Assembly (NCBI RefSeq): GCF_030433895.1
Contig: NZ_JARUXE010000032.1
Location: forward strand, 1-55,675
Origin: Arthrobacter sp. PsM3
Lineage (GTDB): Bacteria > Actinomycetota > Actinomycetes > Actinomycetales > Micrococcaceae
Reading direction: 5' to 3'
Length of the DNA stretch: 55,675 nt
Below are positions 49,001 to 55,675 of the stretch, one piece after another; the first letter of the stretch is position 1, and each line of letters starts with the position of its first letter. Position numbers and translations under genes: made by a program. A model generated the notes under the pieces. It saw only the letters and a list, made by a program, of their open reading frames with translations. It was not told where the DNA came from and made no database searches.

Positions 49001-50885
49001 ACTTCAGGCCCAGGTCGTAGAGGAAGAAGTCGCGGTGGTCCGCAGTTTCGATCTCGAACGGGCGTTCGTCCAGGACCTCGAGGCCCAGGTTGTGGAAGTA
49101 GGGCAGGATCTGGCTCAGGCTCTTGGGTTCGAGCATGTAGAGCTTGACCCGGGCGTCCTCTTCGAGCGTCGCACCGGCGCCGTCGGGGAGGTAGACGTGG
49201 ACGCCGGGATGTTCCGCGGCGGTTTCCTCCGCGGGCGCGGCACCGTACTTCTCGAAGCGGGCGATGTCCTCCAGGGCATCCTCCACCTCATAATCGACGC
49301 GGTAGCTCGCCGGGAAGGCCTCGGCCCACACGACGGCAAGTTCCATGGCCCCGTCGTCCTCGATGCCGCCGGCGCGGGCCCGCAGGACCTCGGTGATGCC
49401 TTCGCTCCACGAGCGGGCGGCGCGGACCAGCCGCTTCTCGAGATCATCGCTGTTGACGTTGCTGACGTCCGCGTTCTTCGGCAGCCTGATCCGGAAGAAG
49501 AGCCGGGCCAGCGCGGATTCGGTCATCCGCGCCTCGTAGTCGATCGACACGGCGTCGAAGGTCTCGCGGAGTTCCTGTTCGATGCGCAGGCGCACGTTCG
49601 TGGTGTACCGGTCGCGCGGAAGGTAGACGAGCGCGGACATAAAGCGCCCGTAGATGTCCGGACGGAGGAACAGCCGGGTCCGGCGCCGTTCCTGCAGCCG
49701 CTGGATGCCGGTGGCAATGTTGGCCAGATCGGGGATTTCTATCTGGAAAAGCTCATCGCGGGGATAGGTTTCCAGGATGCCCAGGAGGTCCTTCCCGGAG
49801 TGCGAATCCGGCGGGAAGCCGGCCTCGCTCAGTACCGCAGCGACCTTCTCGCGGACCACCGGGATGTCCCGCACGGAGCCGGCGTAGGCCGTGGTGGCGA
49901 AGAGCCCGATGAAACGTCGTTCGCCGTTGACGTTGCCGGCTGCGTCGAAGCTCTTGACGCCGATGTAGTCCAGGTACGCGGAGCGGTGGACGGTGGAACG
50001 GGAGTTCGCCTTGGTGATGACAAGCGCGCGCTTTTCGCGTGCCTTCTTCCGGCCCGTCTCGGTGAGGTGCTGGATCTGGTGCGGGGTGTCGGCGCCCCCG
50101 CGCAGCAACCCGAGGCCGCTCTCTTCCCGGGGTTCCAGGACATCCTCGCCGGATTCGTTCCTGAGCTCATATTCGCGGTAGCCGAGGAAGGTGAAGTTCC
50201 CGTCATCCAGCCAGCGGAGCAGCTCCTGGGCCTGGCGGAGTTCGGCAATCTGCGCGGGATTGGCCAGCGTGTCCAGGTCCTGGGCAATCTGCAGGGCCCG
50301 GTTCCGCATCTTCGGCCAGTCCTCGACTGCGGCACGCACATCGGCGAGCACCCGTCCGATGCCCTCCAGCAGCGCCGAACGCTTCGCGTCGTCGACCAGG
50401 TCAATTTCGACGGCGATCCAGGACTCCATGTGGGAGGCGTTGTCGCCCTGGGCAATCAGGTGCGAGAGGTTGGGCATCGCGGCGGTGTCTCCGCTGGAGA
50501 TGCCAAGGTGCGAAGGGACCCGGGAGACCCGGACGAGTTCGCCGCTCTCACGGTTGCGGGTCACGACAAACAGCGGATGCATCACCAGGTGGATGGGGGC
50601 TTTCTGCCGGACGAGTTCCGCATTGACCGAGTCAACGAGGAACGGCATGTCGTCGGTGACGATGTAGACGACGCTGCGGTCGGCCTCGTCGGCGATGGTG
50701 ATGCTTGCGATGCCCGGGAGACGGTTCGCCGCGGTGCGGCGGTGGGTTTCCGCCCGCGCAGCGAGCAACTCCTGGGGGTACGCCCGCGCGTCTTCTTCGG
50801 CGAGGTGCTCATAGTAGTCCCTCAGGTAGCCTTCTTCGGCACCGATCGCAACGGGCTGATCCTCCACACTGGACCCAGACGACAT
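46026..50885 (-). CDS. gdh: NAD-specific glutamate dehydrogenase, large type
   Basis: A 1619-aa enzyme of the bacterial GDH-180 class, oxidatively deaminating glutamate to 2-oxoglutarate with NAD. The N-terminal half (about 1-700) holds ACT-like regulatory segments (TDDMPFLVDSVNAEL). The catalytic centre includes RGGLRWSDRREDFRTE and VPTGAKGGFYAKR with the substrate Lys. A nucleotide-binding region (GVGDMSGDVFGNGML) and a long helical C terminus follow. Mtb Rv2476c is the relative. ATG at 50885 follows GGAGG; a TTG two codons earlier is possible. It stands alone between the kinase and the CpaE-like gene. Confidence 0.95.
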   Translation of the reverse strand: MSSGSSVEDQPVAIGAEEGYLRDYYEHLAEEDARAYPQELLAARAETHRRTAANRLPGIASITIADEADRSVVYIVTDDMPFLVDSVNAELVRQKAPIHLVMHPLFVVTRNRESGELVRVSRVPSHLGISSGDTAAMPNLSHLIAQGDNASHMESWIAVEIDLVDDAKRSALLEGIGRVLADVRAAVEDWPKMRNRALQIAQDLDTLANPAQIAELRQAQELLRWLDDGNFTFLGYREYELRNESGEDVLEPREESGLGLLRGGADTPHQIQHLTETGRKKAREKRALVITKANSRSTVHRSAYLDYIGVKSFDAAGNVNGERRFIGLFATTAYAGSVRDIPVVREKVAAVLSEAGFPPDSHSGKDLLGILETYPRDELFQIEIPDLANIATGIQRLQERRRTRLFLRPDIYGRFMSALVYLPRDRYTTNVRLRIEQELRETFDAVSIDYEARMTESALARLFFRIRLPKNADVSNVNSDDLEKRLVRAARSWSEGITEVLRARAGGIEDDGAMELAVVWAEAFPASYRVDYEVEDALEDIARFEKYGAAPAEETAAEHPGVHVYLPDGAGATLEEDARVKLYMLEPKSLSQILPYFHNLGLEVLDERPFEIETADHRDFFLYDLGLKYPAGVDPLKTGQLLADSFGAAVSGAVESDSFDRLVLREGMHWRQVVVLRAYAKYMRQMGNTNSYGFLADTLLANPDVNRGLSALFEARFDPSLGEEARRIRQDEVLTALDAAIEKVATLDADRVLRTFKNLIQATLRTNYFQNKPHLSFKLNPAAIEGLPFPRPMFEIWVYSPRVEGVHLRFGKVARGGLRWSDRREDFRTEILGLVKAQTVKNAVIVPTGAKGGFYAKRLPDPAVDRTAWMAEGVESYKTFIRGLLDVTDNLVTTQEGEQLVPPADVVRHDDADSYLVVAADKGTASFSDIANGLAAEYGFWLGDAFASGGSVGYDHKAMGITARGAWESVKRHFSELDLDTQSEPFTVVGVGDMSGDVFGNGMLLSKHIRLLAAFDHRHIFLDPTPDEAVSFAERQRLFELPRSSWDDYNKTLISEGGGVFARQAKSIPVSDQVRSALGLPDGTTRLSPPELLRAILLAPADLLYNGGIGTYVKASTETNAEVGDKANDSIRVDGRELRVKVVGEGGNLGMTQHGRIEAALQGVILNTDAIDNSAGVDCSDHEVNIKIFVDRMVAAGKLDPAERSEFLASMTDEVGRLVLEDNIDQNILLLNDRMRVSEWSPSYERLMDWLEKSADLKRDLEALPTTETLRERLDQGQGLTSPELSVLAAYAKIELASALRDSDLSEDPWFRQTLRAYFPQQLRDRFDAELDTHPLRREIIATVVANDMINMGGITFAFRAMEETSATEAAVAKAFVALREVYELQIMVGELNELPASFPTEHWSTVHLDIRRLLDRAVRWVLSQGNASRPIAEIVGEFKPLMDPMRARLLDYLRGDDRARVSDWLEKARGWELPEDLAHRWAELFESFVLLDIAKIVHVSPEPVENIAHVYYTVFNRFHADSLLERITKLPRRDRWQALARAALRDDLYSTVSDMTTAVLEATPAQMPAEERLAAWESQNVEQLDRAKSMFDEVNALEADDMASLSVALRLLRSIVRR

Positions 50886-50944
50886 CGACAAACGCCTCCA
50901 TAAAAAAGGTTCATGGCCGCTTCGTTGCGGCCCTCAGAGCGAGC

Positions 50945-52261
50945 CTAACCCTTTAGCCACCGCTTCGCTGTGGAAGAAAATACAGAGGATCCGCCATTCC
51001 GCTGGACGGGTGCACAAACGAGCGCTGCAATGCCCCTCCGGAGCGCGGAATCAGGTGCGGCCTCCAGCAGCAGGGACCCGGCGAGCAGGGCCGCATCAGC
51101 CGCGGCCGGGTCCGCCGGGAGGAAGGACCCCAGCGGGACGGTGGGACCGTACCGCTCCCACGCGTCGCGCAGCTGGCGCTCCGGGGACCGGCCAACAGCG
51201 GACGGCCGGACCTTGTTCAGCACCACGCGCGGGGACGAGTTCGGGACGGCCGTTTCCAGTTCGGCCAGGCCGCGGACCAGCCTCGGGACGCCGATCGAGT
51301 CAGCCGCCCCGACGGCGAACACCGTGTCCGCCAGCTCAAGGCTCCGCAGCGTCGCGGCGTTCCGGCGCGGGGCCATCACGTCAAAGCTCAACTCCTCGTC
51401 GCTTTCAAGGCAGAATCCTGTGTCTATCACGATGACTTCCATGACTTCGCGGGCCCGGGCCAGCACGAGGGAAAGTGCTGCGGCACGGAGTTCAGTCCAG
51501 CGGTCCGCCCGGGTGATGCCAGTCAGCACGCGGAAGGTGCCCGCTCTCGTGGCCACTGGAACCGCAATCCGGAGCAGCGCTGCCGCGTCAAGGAGACCCT
51601 GATCCGCCAGACGGCATGCCTGGGCGAGCCCGGCCGATTCATCCAGCAGGCCCAGCATGGCCGCGACGCTGGCACCATAGCTGTCGGCATCCACCAACAG
51701 CACCGATTTTCCCTCCGCAGCGAGTTCCGCCGCCATGTTAGCCGCCAGCATGGTCCGGCCCGGGGAACCGGCGGGCCCCCAGACCGCAATTATCCGCCCC
51801 GCGCCGGCCCCTTCCATCCCCTCCGCGGTGGCTGCGCCGCTCGGACCGGGCGCGGGTCCTTCATCGGCGAGGCGGGGGTTGCTGGCTCCCTGACGGAGCC
51901 ACGGGTCAGCTCCTGCCAGCTGCGCGACGGACGCCGTAATGCGGCTGGCAAGTGCGGCGGCGTCGACCCCGGTAAGTTCGGAAGCCACGCCGATCCCCTG
52001 CAGCCGTAACGTTTCCTCCGGACTGTCGGTCAAGGCCAGGACAGCGACGCCGACGGCGGACAGCCGGTCAACCAGCGACGCGGTCAACTCAGCGCTGCCC
52101 TCCGCCACAACGGCGGCACGCGCCAGCCCCCCCTGGCAGGCGGCCAGCAGTTCTGCCAGCTCGTTGCACCTCCGGACGACGGAAACCGGCCCGTGGAGGC
52201 GCTCGAGTCTGCCGACGAGGTCTTCGCGCGAGTCCCCGACGGTGACGACCGGGATGCTCAT
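50945..52261 (-). CDS. CpaE/Ssd-like P-loop ATPase
   Basis: A 438-aa protein with an N-terminal receiver-like domain lacking catalytic Asp (about 1-115) and a MinD/ParA-type ATPase domain (about 155-438). Its nucleotide loop reads WGPAGSPGRTMLAAN: the usual Walker Lys is Arg169, a variant typical of actinobacterial Ssd/CpaE-like proteins. VLLVDADSYGASV is the switch region. Relatives (Rv3660c, TadZ, CpaE) localise Tad machinery or influence division. The gene lies almost 40 kb from tadA, next to a CpaB-like gene with a four-base overlap, so it is likely the missing TadZ of that operon. Confidence 0.85.
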   Translation of the reverse strand: MSIPVVTVGDSREDLVGRLERLHGPVSVVRRCNELAELLAACQGGLARAAVVAEGSAELTASLVDRLSAVGVAVLALTDSPEETLRLQGIGVASELTGVDAAALASRITASVAQLAGADPWLRQGASNPRLADEGPAPGPSGAATAEGMEGAGAGRIIAVWGPAGSPGRTMLAANMAAELAAEGKSVLLVDADSYGASVAAMLGLLDESAGLAQACRLADQGLLDAAALLRIAVPVATRAGTFRVLTGITRADRWTELRAAALSLVLARAREVMEVIVIDTGFCLESDEELSFDVMAPRRNAATLRSLELADTVFAVGAADSIGVPRLVRGLAELETAVPNSSPRVVLNKVRPSAVGRSPERQLRDAWERYGPTVPLGSFLPADPAAADAALLAGSLLLEAAPDSALRRGIAALVCAPVQRNGGSSVFSSTAKRWLKG

Positions 52262-52902
52262 TGGCCCGCCCCTCCCGGATTCCAGACCACGGAGATCTTC
52301 GCCTTGTTGGCCTGCGCCCCCAGCAGGTTCGGCATCTGCTGGTCCGTCACCAAAACCATCACGACAGTGGAGCGGGCGGACCCCAGCGAAGTGCCGCCCT
52401 GGGTGATCTGGGCGATTTCCGCGCCGGGCAAGAGCAGCGTCGGCTGGCTGAACCCGTTCCGGTCATCGGGCAGTGCCACCCAGACATCCACCCGGGAGCC
52501 GGCAACCGCCTGGGCTGGCAGGGCCTCATCGATGGTGACCCCCACGGGCTTCCGGTCCAGGCCGTCCAGCTGCCCGAGGCTCGCGCGCGGCACCAGCTGG
52601 TCCTTGCCGATTCTCTGGACGGCTACGAGTCCGTCGGCTACGCCGGCCGCAGGCGTGAGATAGTGCTGTTCGACGTCGCCGAGACGGACCTTGACGCGGT
52701 TGAGTTTGTCCACGGACAGTGTTTCGCCCACCGCGATCGCCTCCCGTGCGGTGTAGGCCTCGGCGGTCTGGTCCGCGGCCCCGACCAAGGAGACGACGCC
52801 TGCCACCGAGGCCAGAACGAGCAGGATGCCCACGAGGAGCCTGGGGTCTTTCCAGGATGGTTTCTTCAGCCGCGCCCCGCCGCCCACCGTGGTCACACCC
52901 AT
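52258..52902 (-). CDS. SAF-domain protein, CpaB/RcpC-like
   Basis: A 214-aa protein with one N-terminal helix (about 22-43, LLVGILLVLASVAGVVSLV) and an extracytoplasmic SAF domain (about 48-115; AREAIAVGETLSVDKLNRVKV). CpaB/RcpC proteins assist Flp pilus assembly at the wall or outer face. ATG at 52902 follows GGGGGAGCG. ATGA overlaps the CpaE-like start, so the two are expressed together. With the CpaE-like gene it forms a second, split-off Tad module. Confidence 0.82.
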   Translation of the reverse strand: MGVTTVGGGARLKKPSWKDPRLLVGILLVLASVAGVVSLVGAADQTAEAYTAREAIAVGETLSVDKLNRVKVRLGDVEQHYLTPAAGVADGLVAVQRIGKDQLVPRASLGQLDGLDRKPVGVTIDEALPAQAVAGSRVDVWVALPDDRNGFSQPTLLLPGAEIAQITQGGTSLGSARSTVVMVLVTDQQMPNLLGAQANKAKISVVWNPGGAGQ

Positions 52903-53050
52903 GCGCCCGCTCCCCCTGTAGTCGCCGCCCGGTACTGGCCGGGCACCATCATTGTTACGCCTTCCCGCCCGGACGGGAAGACGCGGGGACAAAGAAGTGC
53001 AAACTGTGGATATCTGCCTCAGATGGCGTCATCGGTGGCAAAATGGTCTC
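52903..53050. promoter_or_regulatory. Divergent region before the HTH gene
   Basis: In this 148-base spacer CAAAAT at 53039-53044 ends six bases before the ATG at 53051, with no Shine-Dalgarno. The HTH gene may be transcribed as a leaderless mRNA. No other structure was seen. Confidence 0.35.
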
Positions 53051-53266
53051 ATGCCCCGATTCCTGACCCTTGCCGACGTAGCAGAGCAGCTCCAGATCAA
53101 CGCCCCGGCTGCCTATGCGCTCGTGCGGAGCGGTGAGCTCAAGGCCATTCAGGTCGGCGGACGCGGCCAGTGGCGTGTCGAGGAGAAAATGCTTGAGCAG
53201 TACATCGAGGAACGGTATGCGGAAGCAAGCCGGATGATCGAAGAGGCAAAATCCAAGACCCGCTGA
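53051..53266 (+). CDS. Small excisionase-type HTH DNA-binding protein
   Basis: A 71-aa protein with a MerR/Xis-like winged helix-turn-helix: FLTLADVAEQLQINAPAAYALVRSGELKAIQVGGRGQWRVEEKMLEQYI, followed by a charged helix. This size and fold are shared by phage excisionases and by BldC, which in Streptomyces binds direct repeats head to tail. It is not next to an integrase, so a housekeeping regulator is more likely than an Xis. A phased repeat array lies about 0.7-0.8 kb downstream (53973-54028). Whether it binds there is untested. Confidence 0.85.
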   Translation: MPRFLTLADVAEQLQINAPAAYALVRSGELKAIQVGGRGQWRVEEKMLEQYIEERYAEASRMIEEAKSKTR

Positions 53267-53282
53267 ACCCGGCGTGCCGGGT
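53267..53282. terminator. Short GC hairpin after the HTH gene
   Basis: ACCCGGC-GT-GCCGGGT begins right after the TGA stop and lies between convergent genes. The stem is GC-rich but has no T run. Confidence 0.35.
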
Positions 53283-53318
53283 GGGGCTGCCGCCATTCTC
53301 CCGCCGGAAGTCCGGCAC

Positions 53319-53891
53319 CTAGCCGCCCGGGGTCCTGGCCGACCTGATCCCGGCCAGCGCGGCAAAGGGAAGGGTCGCCACCTGTCGGACATTCGCCGCT
53401 CGACGCTCCTCGCCGTCCCCCGTGACCGCCAGGTCAAGGTAGTCGCGCCCCACCCGGTCAATGACCCCGTGGAGCACCGACTCCCCCGCTGCGCCGCCGG
53501 AAATCAGCACGGCCAGGCTGGCCCGGTCCCGCGCCAGACCCCGCAGGGCGCTGGCGAGGCCAAGCCCCTGCCGGACCCTGGACGGCTCCGTCACGGCGAG
53601 CCGGGAAAGCCCGAGATAGCGGACCGCGGAGGCATAGGGAACCAGCACCTGATGCAGGGGCTCATCCAGCACGAGCGCTTGGCTTCCCGCGTGGCTCAAG
53701 GTCCCCTCGAACGTTGATCCCGAGGCAAGCTGGACCACCACCAGCAGCCCCAGCGACCCGCGAAGCCGATCCGCGAGCTCCACCGCCGCCGACTCCGCGC
53801 GCGTCCGCTCGGTGATTTCAGCGTCGAGATCCAGCCGCTCACTGGCAGCCATTTGGGTCTCCAGATCGGAAAAGAGGGCATCCCAGCGCAT
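53319..53891 (-). CDS. Conserved-type hypothetical protein, possible LSm-like fold
   Basis: A 190-aa protein with a helical, acidic N terminus (MRWDALFSDLETQMAASERL). It then has a segment reading GLLVVVQLASGSTFEGTLSHAG, with LVPYASAVRYLGL further on. This looks like the Sm fold pattern of strands 1-3 and 5, with a Gly-rich turn. A second half, with DRASLAVLISGG, GVIDRVGRDYLDLAV and TLPFAALAGIRS, could be a degenerate repeat of the same fold. I recognise no named family. ATG at 53891 is the best start, with no clear Shine-Dalgarno. An RNA-binding role would be speculation. Confidence 0.6.
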   Translation of the reverse strand: MRWDALFSDLETQMAASERLDLDAEITERTRAESAAVELADRLRGSLGLLVVVQLASGSTFEGTLSHAGSQALVLDEPLHQVLVPYASAVRYLGLSRLAVTEPSRVRQGLGLASALRGLARDRASLAVLISGGAAGESVLHGVIDRVGRDYLDLAVTGDGEERRAANVRQVATLPFAALAGIRSARTPGG

Positions 53892-53937
53892 GGCGCCAGC
53901 GTAGGCGCGCCTTTCCCGGCGGTCAATCCGCAAACCG

Positions 53938-53970
53938 TAAAAAACGGTCCTAGACAAAAGACCGCTGACG
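53938..53970 (-). terminator. Weak hairpin with T6 run
   Basis: On the minus strand CGGTC pairs with GACCG across a ten-base loop, followed by TTTTTT. The stem is only five pairs and lies in the leader of the minus-strand gene, so it may be an attenuator or chance. Confidence 0.3.
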
Positions 53971-53972
53971 GG

Positions 53973-54028
53973 ATCAAACTAAAGCTAAAGGTATTAAACG
54001 CTATCAAACAATATCAAATGTCATCAAA
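53973..54028 (+). promoter_or_regulatory. 10-bp-phased ATCAAA direct-repeat array
   Basis: ATCAAA occurs at 53973, 54003, 54013 and 54023, with ATTAAA at 53993 and a weaker GCTAAA at 53984. The spacing is about 10 bp throughout, one helical turn, all in the same orientation. The stretch is AT-rich in a GC-rich genome and precedes the LysM gene at 54072. Such head-to-tail repeats resemble sites bound by BldC in Streptomyces. Confidence 0.6.
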
Positions 54029-54071
54029 AGGCTCTTTATTCGATGGCAAGGGAGTAGCGAGGCGGCGGACC

Positions 54072-54929
54072 ATGGCTGAGGCATCTGTACCGAAACACGG
54101 TGACCGGGGTGTGGTTCCCGCCGATGCGGCCATGGCAGCCGCCGTCCTGCTGCTGGGCGTGTTTCTCGCCGGGACAGGAGGAAACATCGTTAGGCGCTGG
54201 GAGTCCTCCTCGGCACGGCACCAGTCCGTGGGGTTCGAGGACCAGATCGGCATGGTCGCGAATACAGCCGGGCTGATCGTGATCGTCTGGTGGGCCATGT
54301 CCTTTGTCATTGCCGTCGTGGCGGCGCTCCTCGAACGCTGCGGGAAGCTCCGCGCCGCCTCGGCCGCCGGAAAGTTCACTCCCGCCTTCATGCGCCGCCT
54401 CGCCCTGTCGGCGGTCGGACTTCAGTTGATCACCGCTCCGCTCGCCACGGCTTCGACACTTCCGGACCTGGCCGGGATGGCGTTCGGCACGCCCGCAGCA
54501 TCCGCCGGATGGACTCCGGTGCAGGTCCCGGGTGGGACCGGCGCTCCCCCGCCGTCCCCCGGTCCGGCGTCCGGACCGGGGTCCGGGCCGGGGCCTGGGC
54601 CTGCGCCCGGCACGCCGCCCACCGCCCCACCCGCTGCCCCGGCCATCGCGAATCCGCAGTGGCAGCCGCTCAGCCCGGTCGTCGAACCCGGACCGCTGGC
54701 GGGACGCTCCTTGCGGCACCAGCAACCCGCGGGCCAGGGAGCTGAGGTGACAGTGCGCCCCGGCGACTCCCTGTGGAGCCTGTCAGCAGCCCGGCTGGGA
54801 CCTTACGCCTCCGATGTCGACATCGCTCTGGACTGGCCCCGCGTCTACGAGGCCAACAGGGACACCATTGGAGGCAACCCCCACCTGTTGCGACCCGGCC
54901 AGGTGCTCAGGCTTCCGCCCGGACCCTGA
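54072..54929 (+). CDS. Membrane protein with C-terminal LysM domain
   Basis: A 285-aa protein with two hydrophobic helices (about 20-37, AMAAAVLLLGVFLAG; about 68-92, GLIVIVWWAMSFVIAVVAALL) and a third hydrophobic patch near 115-135. A Pro/Gly/Ala-rich linker precedes a LysM domain at the end (VTVRPGDSLWSLSAARLG through RPGQVLRLP). LysM binds peptidoglycan GlcNAc, so the protein probably tethers membrane to wall. ATG at 54072 follows GAGGCGG; an in-frame ATG at 54018 is possible but would lie within the repeat array. The next gene follows at 131 bp. Confidence 0.8.
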   Translation: MAEASVPKHGDRGVVPADAAMAAAVLLLGVFLAGTGGNIVRRWESSSARHQSVGFEDQIGMVANTAGLIVIVWWAMSFVIAVVAALLERCGKLRAASAAGKFTPAFMRRLALSAVGLQLITAPLATASTLPDLAGMAFGTPAASAGWTPVQVPGGTGAPPPSPGPASGPGSGPGPGPAPGTPPTAPPAAPAIANPQWQPLSPVVEPGPLAGRSLRHQQPAGQGAEVTVRPGDSLWSLSAARLGPYASDVDIALDWPRVYEANRDTIGGNPHLLRPGQVLRLPPGP

Positions 54930-55060
54930 CATTGCAGACCCGGAACCGAAGACGCTCTCCGCGGCACGACACCCACAGCTCCCCCGGAAAGCATCCGGGA
55001 AGACACGATCCAGATCCACAGGAAGTTCCGAACTGCAATCCCAACAGCAAAGGAAGCACC
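54930..55060 (+). other. Spacer between the LysM and Rv3235-like genes
   Basis: These 131 bases hold no separate gene. AAAGGAAGC before the next ATG is a good ribosome-binding site. No terminator is evident, so the two genes may be co-transcribed. Confidence 0.35.
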
Positions 55061-55555
55061 ATGAGCGCCATGACCAGCCCCCGCGCCGCCGCGGAAGCCC
55101 CCGTCCCCACACCAGCGCCGCTCCGTCTGGTCCCGCAAAGCACGGCACCCCCTGGACCTGCGGCAGCTCCTGCTGTTCCAGCCGTGCCGCTGCGGTGGTT
55201 GGCCGATGAAGAACGGGAGATCTGCGCGATTTCCCGCAGCACGGTTCAAGCGGCCATCGAGGTCCTGGCCGGCACCCGGCCGGCACAGCAGCTTGCCCGG
55301 CGGCTCGACGAGCGCTGCCTTGCGGCACTGCAGCACCGGGCTGCCCTGACCCGGAGGGTGCCGTGCGGGGCGTCGCCGACGGCAGGGCGGCTGCACCGCA
55401 ACTCCTCCGTCCGCTCTGTCCGGGCCTGCCGGGTGTCGGCGGACGTCTATGAGGCCAGCGCCGTTGTGGTCGAGGAGCTGCGGGTCCGCGCGGTCGCCCT
55501 GCGGCTGGAGCGCAGCAGGCTCGTGTGGCGGGTCACCGCGCTGGAAATCGGTTGA
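55061..55555 (+). CDS. Rv3235-like protein
   Basis: A 164-aa protein with a Pro/Ala-rich N terminus (about 1-45) and a C-terminal domain resembling actinobacterial Rv3235-type proteins encoded near secA. Visible points are ICAISRSTVQAAIEVLAGTRPAQQLARRL, RACRVSADVYEASAVVVEE and RVRAVALRLERSRLVWRVTALEIG. These match the pattern in which a hallmark Arg-rich central segment precedes a beta-rich end. ATG at 55061 follows AAGGAAG. The function of the family is unknown. In relatives the next gene is often secA, which would lie just outside this window. Confidence 0.72.
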   Translation: MSAMTSPRAAAEAPVPTPAPLRLVPQSTAPPGPAAAPAVPAVPLRWLADEEREICAISRSTVQAAIEVLAGTRPAQQLARRLDERCLAALQHRAALTRRVPCGASPTAGRLHRNSSVRSVRACRVSADVYEASAVVVEELRVRAVALRLERSRLVWRVTALEIG

Positions 55556-55621
55556 CAGCCGCGGCGTGGTGTCGGCTGCAAGCCGCTGGGGCCCACTGAG
55601 AAGAACAACGGAAGGAGGAGA

Positions 55622-55675
55622 CAGAAGTAATGAAAGAGGACCGGAACATGTTCCGGTCCTCGTTGATTACTTCTG
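55622..55675. terminator. Large palindrome at the window end
   Basis: A 26-bp perfect palindrome (55636-55661) is enclosed by a second perfect 10-bp pair (55622-55631 with 55666-55675), with four-base unpaired segments between. The whole can form one long hairpin and is cut off by the window edge, so any T run cannot be seen. It may be a terminator after the Rv3235-like gene. An alternative reading is a small gene: a GGAGG lies upstream of an ATG at 55631. Confidence 0.6.

Noticed and set aside
47862..50903. 1013-aa open frame on the plus strand
   Set aside because: It lies wholly opposite gdh, whose protein has clear catalytic motifs. The plus frame shows no motif and is a codon-bias shadow.
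53051..53266. Excisionase of a second mobile element
   Set aside because: The fold matches Xis, but no integrase, att repeat or phage gene is nearby and neighbours look chromosomal. A BldC-like regulator is more plausible.
1..55675. CRISPR array, rRNA or insertion sequence
   Set aside because: I saw no regularly spaced long repeats, no ribosomal RNA blocks, and no transposase or IS-type terminal repeats. Only the integrase indicates mobility.

Overview
The window looks like the chromosome of a high-GC actinobacterium of the Micrococcaceae, most like Arthrobacter, Pseudarthrobacter or Paenarthrobacter. Supporting signs are a tmRNA tag ending in TDFALAA, the prfB-ftsE-ftsX-hydrolase-smpB-ssrA order, the Rv3654c-Rv3660c-like Tad order, WhiB next to a PdtaS-type kinase, a 1.6-kDa-residue NAD-glutamate dehydrogenase, and frequent GTG/TTG starts. 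Genus is an inference; no 16S rRNA is present. No rRNA, ordinary tRNA, CRISPR array or insertion sequence was seen.

Region 1 (1-2030) is the end of an integrated element. A tyrosine recombinase and a small coupled gene sit directly beyond the 3' end of ssrA, a classic integration target. The rest of the element lies to the left of the window. Region 2 (2031-7640) is a conserved core block, all on the minus strand: prfB, ftsE, ftsX, an M23 peptidoglycan hydrolase, smpB and tmRNA, linking cell division and ribosome rescue. Region 3 (7716-12546) is a Tad/Flp-type pilus operon (tadA, B, C, Flp-like pilin, two TadE-like proteins, TadG-like). Divergent from it is a secreted GH25 lysozyme carrying ten FG-GAP/VCBS-type repeats.

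Region 4 (15602-39236) is a large envelope-polysaccharide locus. It has dTDP-rhamnose genes (rmlA, rmlB, fused rmlCD), UDP-galactopyranose mutase, a GlfT2-like galactofuranosyltransferase and a Wzm/Wzt ABC exporter. It also has three further GT2 transferases, two GtrA-like proteins, a DUF2304 partner, an SDR epimerase and five polytopic proteins with an acidic motif just after the first membrane helix (two DUF2142, two YfhO-like, one unassigned). I infer a rhamnose/galactofuranose cell-wall glycan. Its backbone would be made inside and exported by Wzm/Wzt, then decorated outside from polyprenyl-phosphate sugars.

Region 5 (39424-55675) contains a lone EssC-like FHA-FtsK ATPase with no WXG100 partner in view, a membrane protein, whiB with a CRP-like operator, a PdtaS-like kinase and gdh. 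It continues with a CpaE/Ssd-like ATPase and CpaB-like SAF protein (probably the missing Tad components), a small excisionase-type HTH protein, a possible LSm-like protein, a LysM membrane protein and an Rv3235-like protein. A 10-bp-phased array of ATCAAA repeats lies in the divergent promoter before the LysM gene, close to the small HTH gene. This is one of the more unusual regulatory signals in the window. The last bases form a large palindrome.
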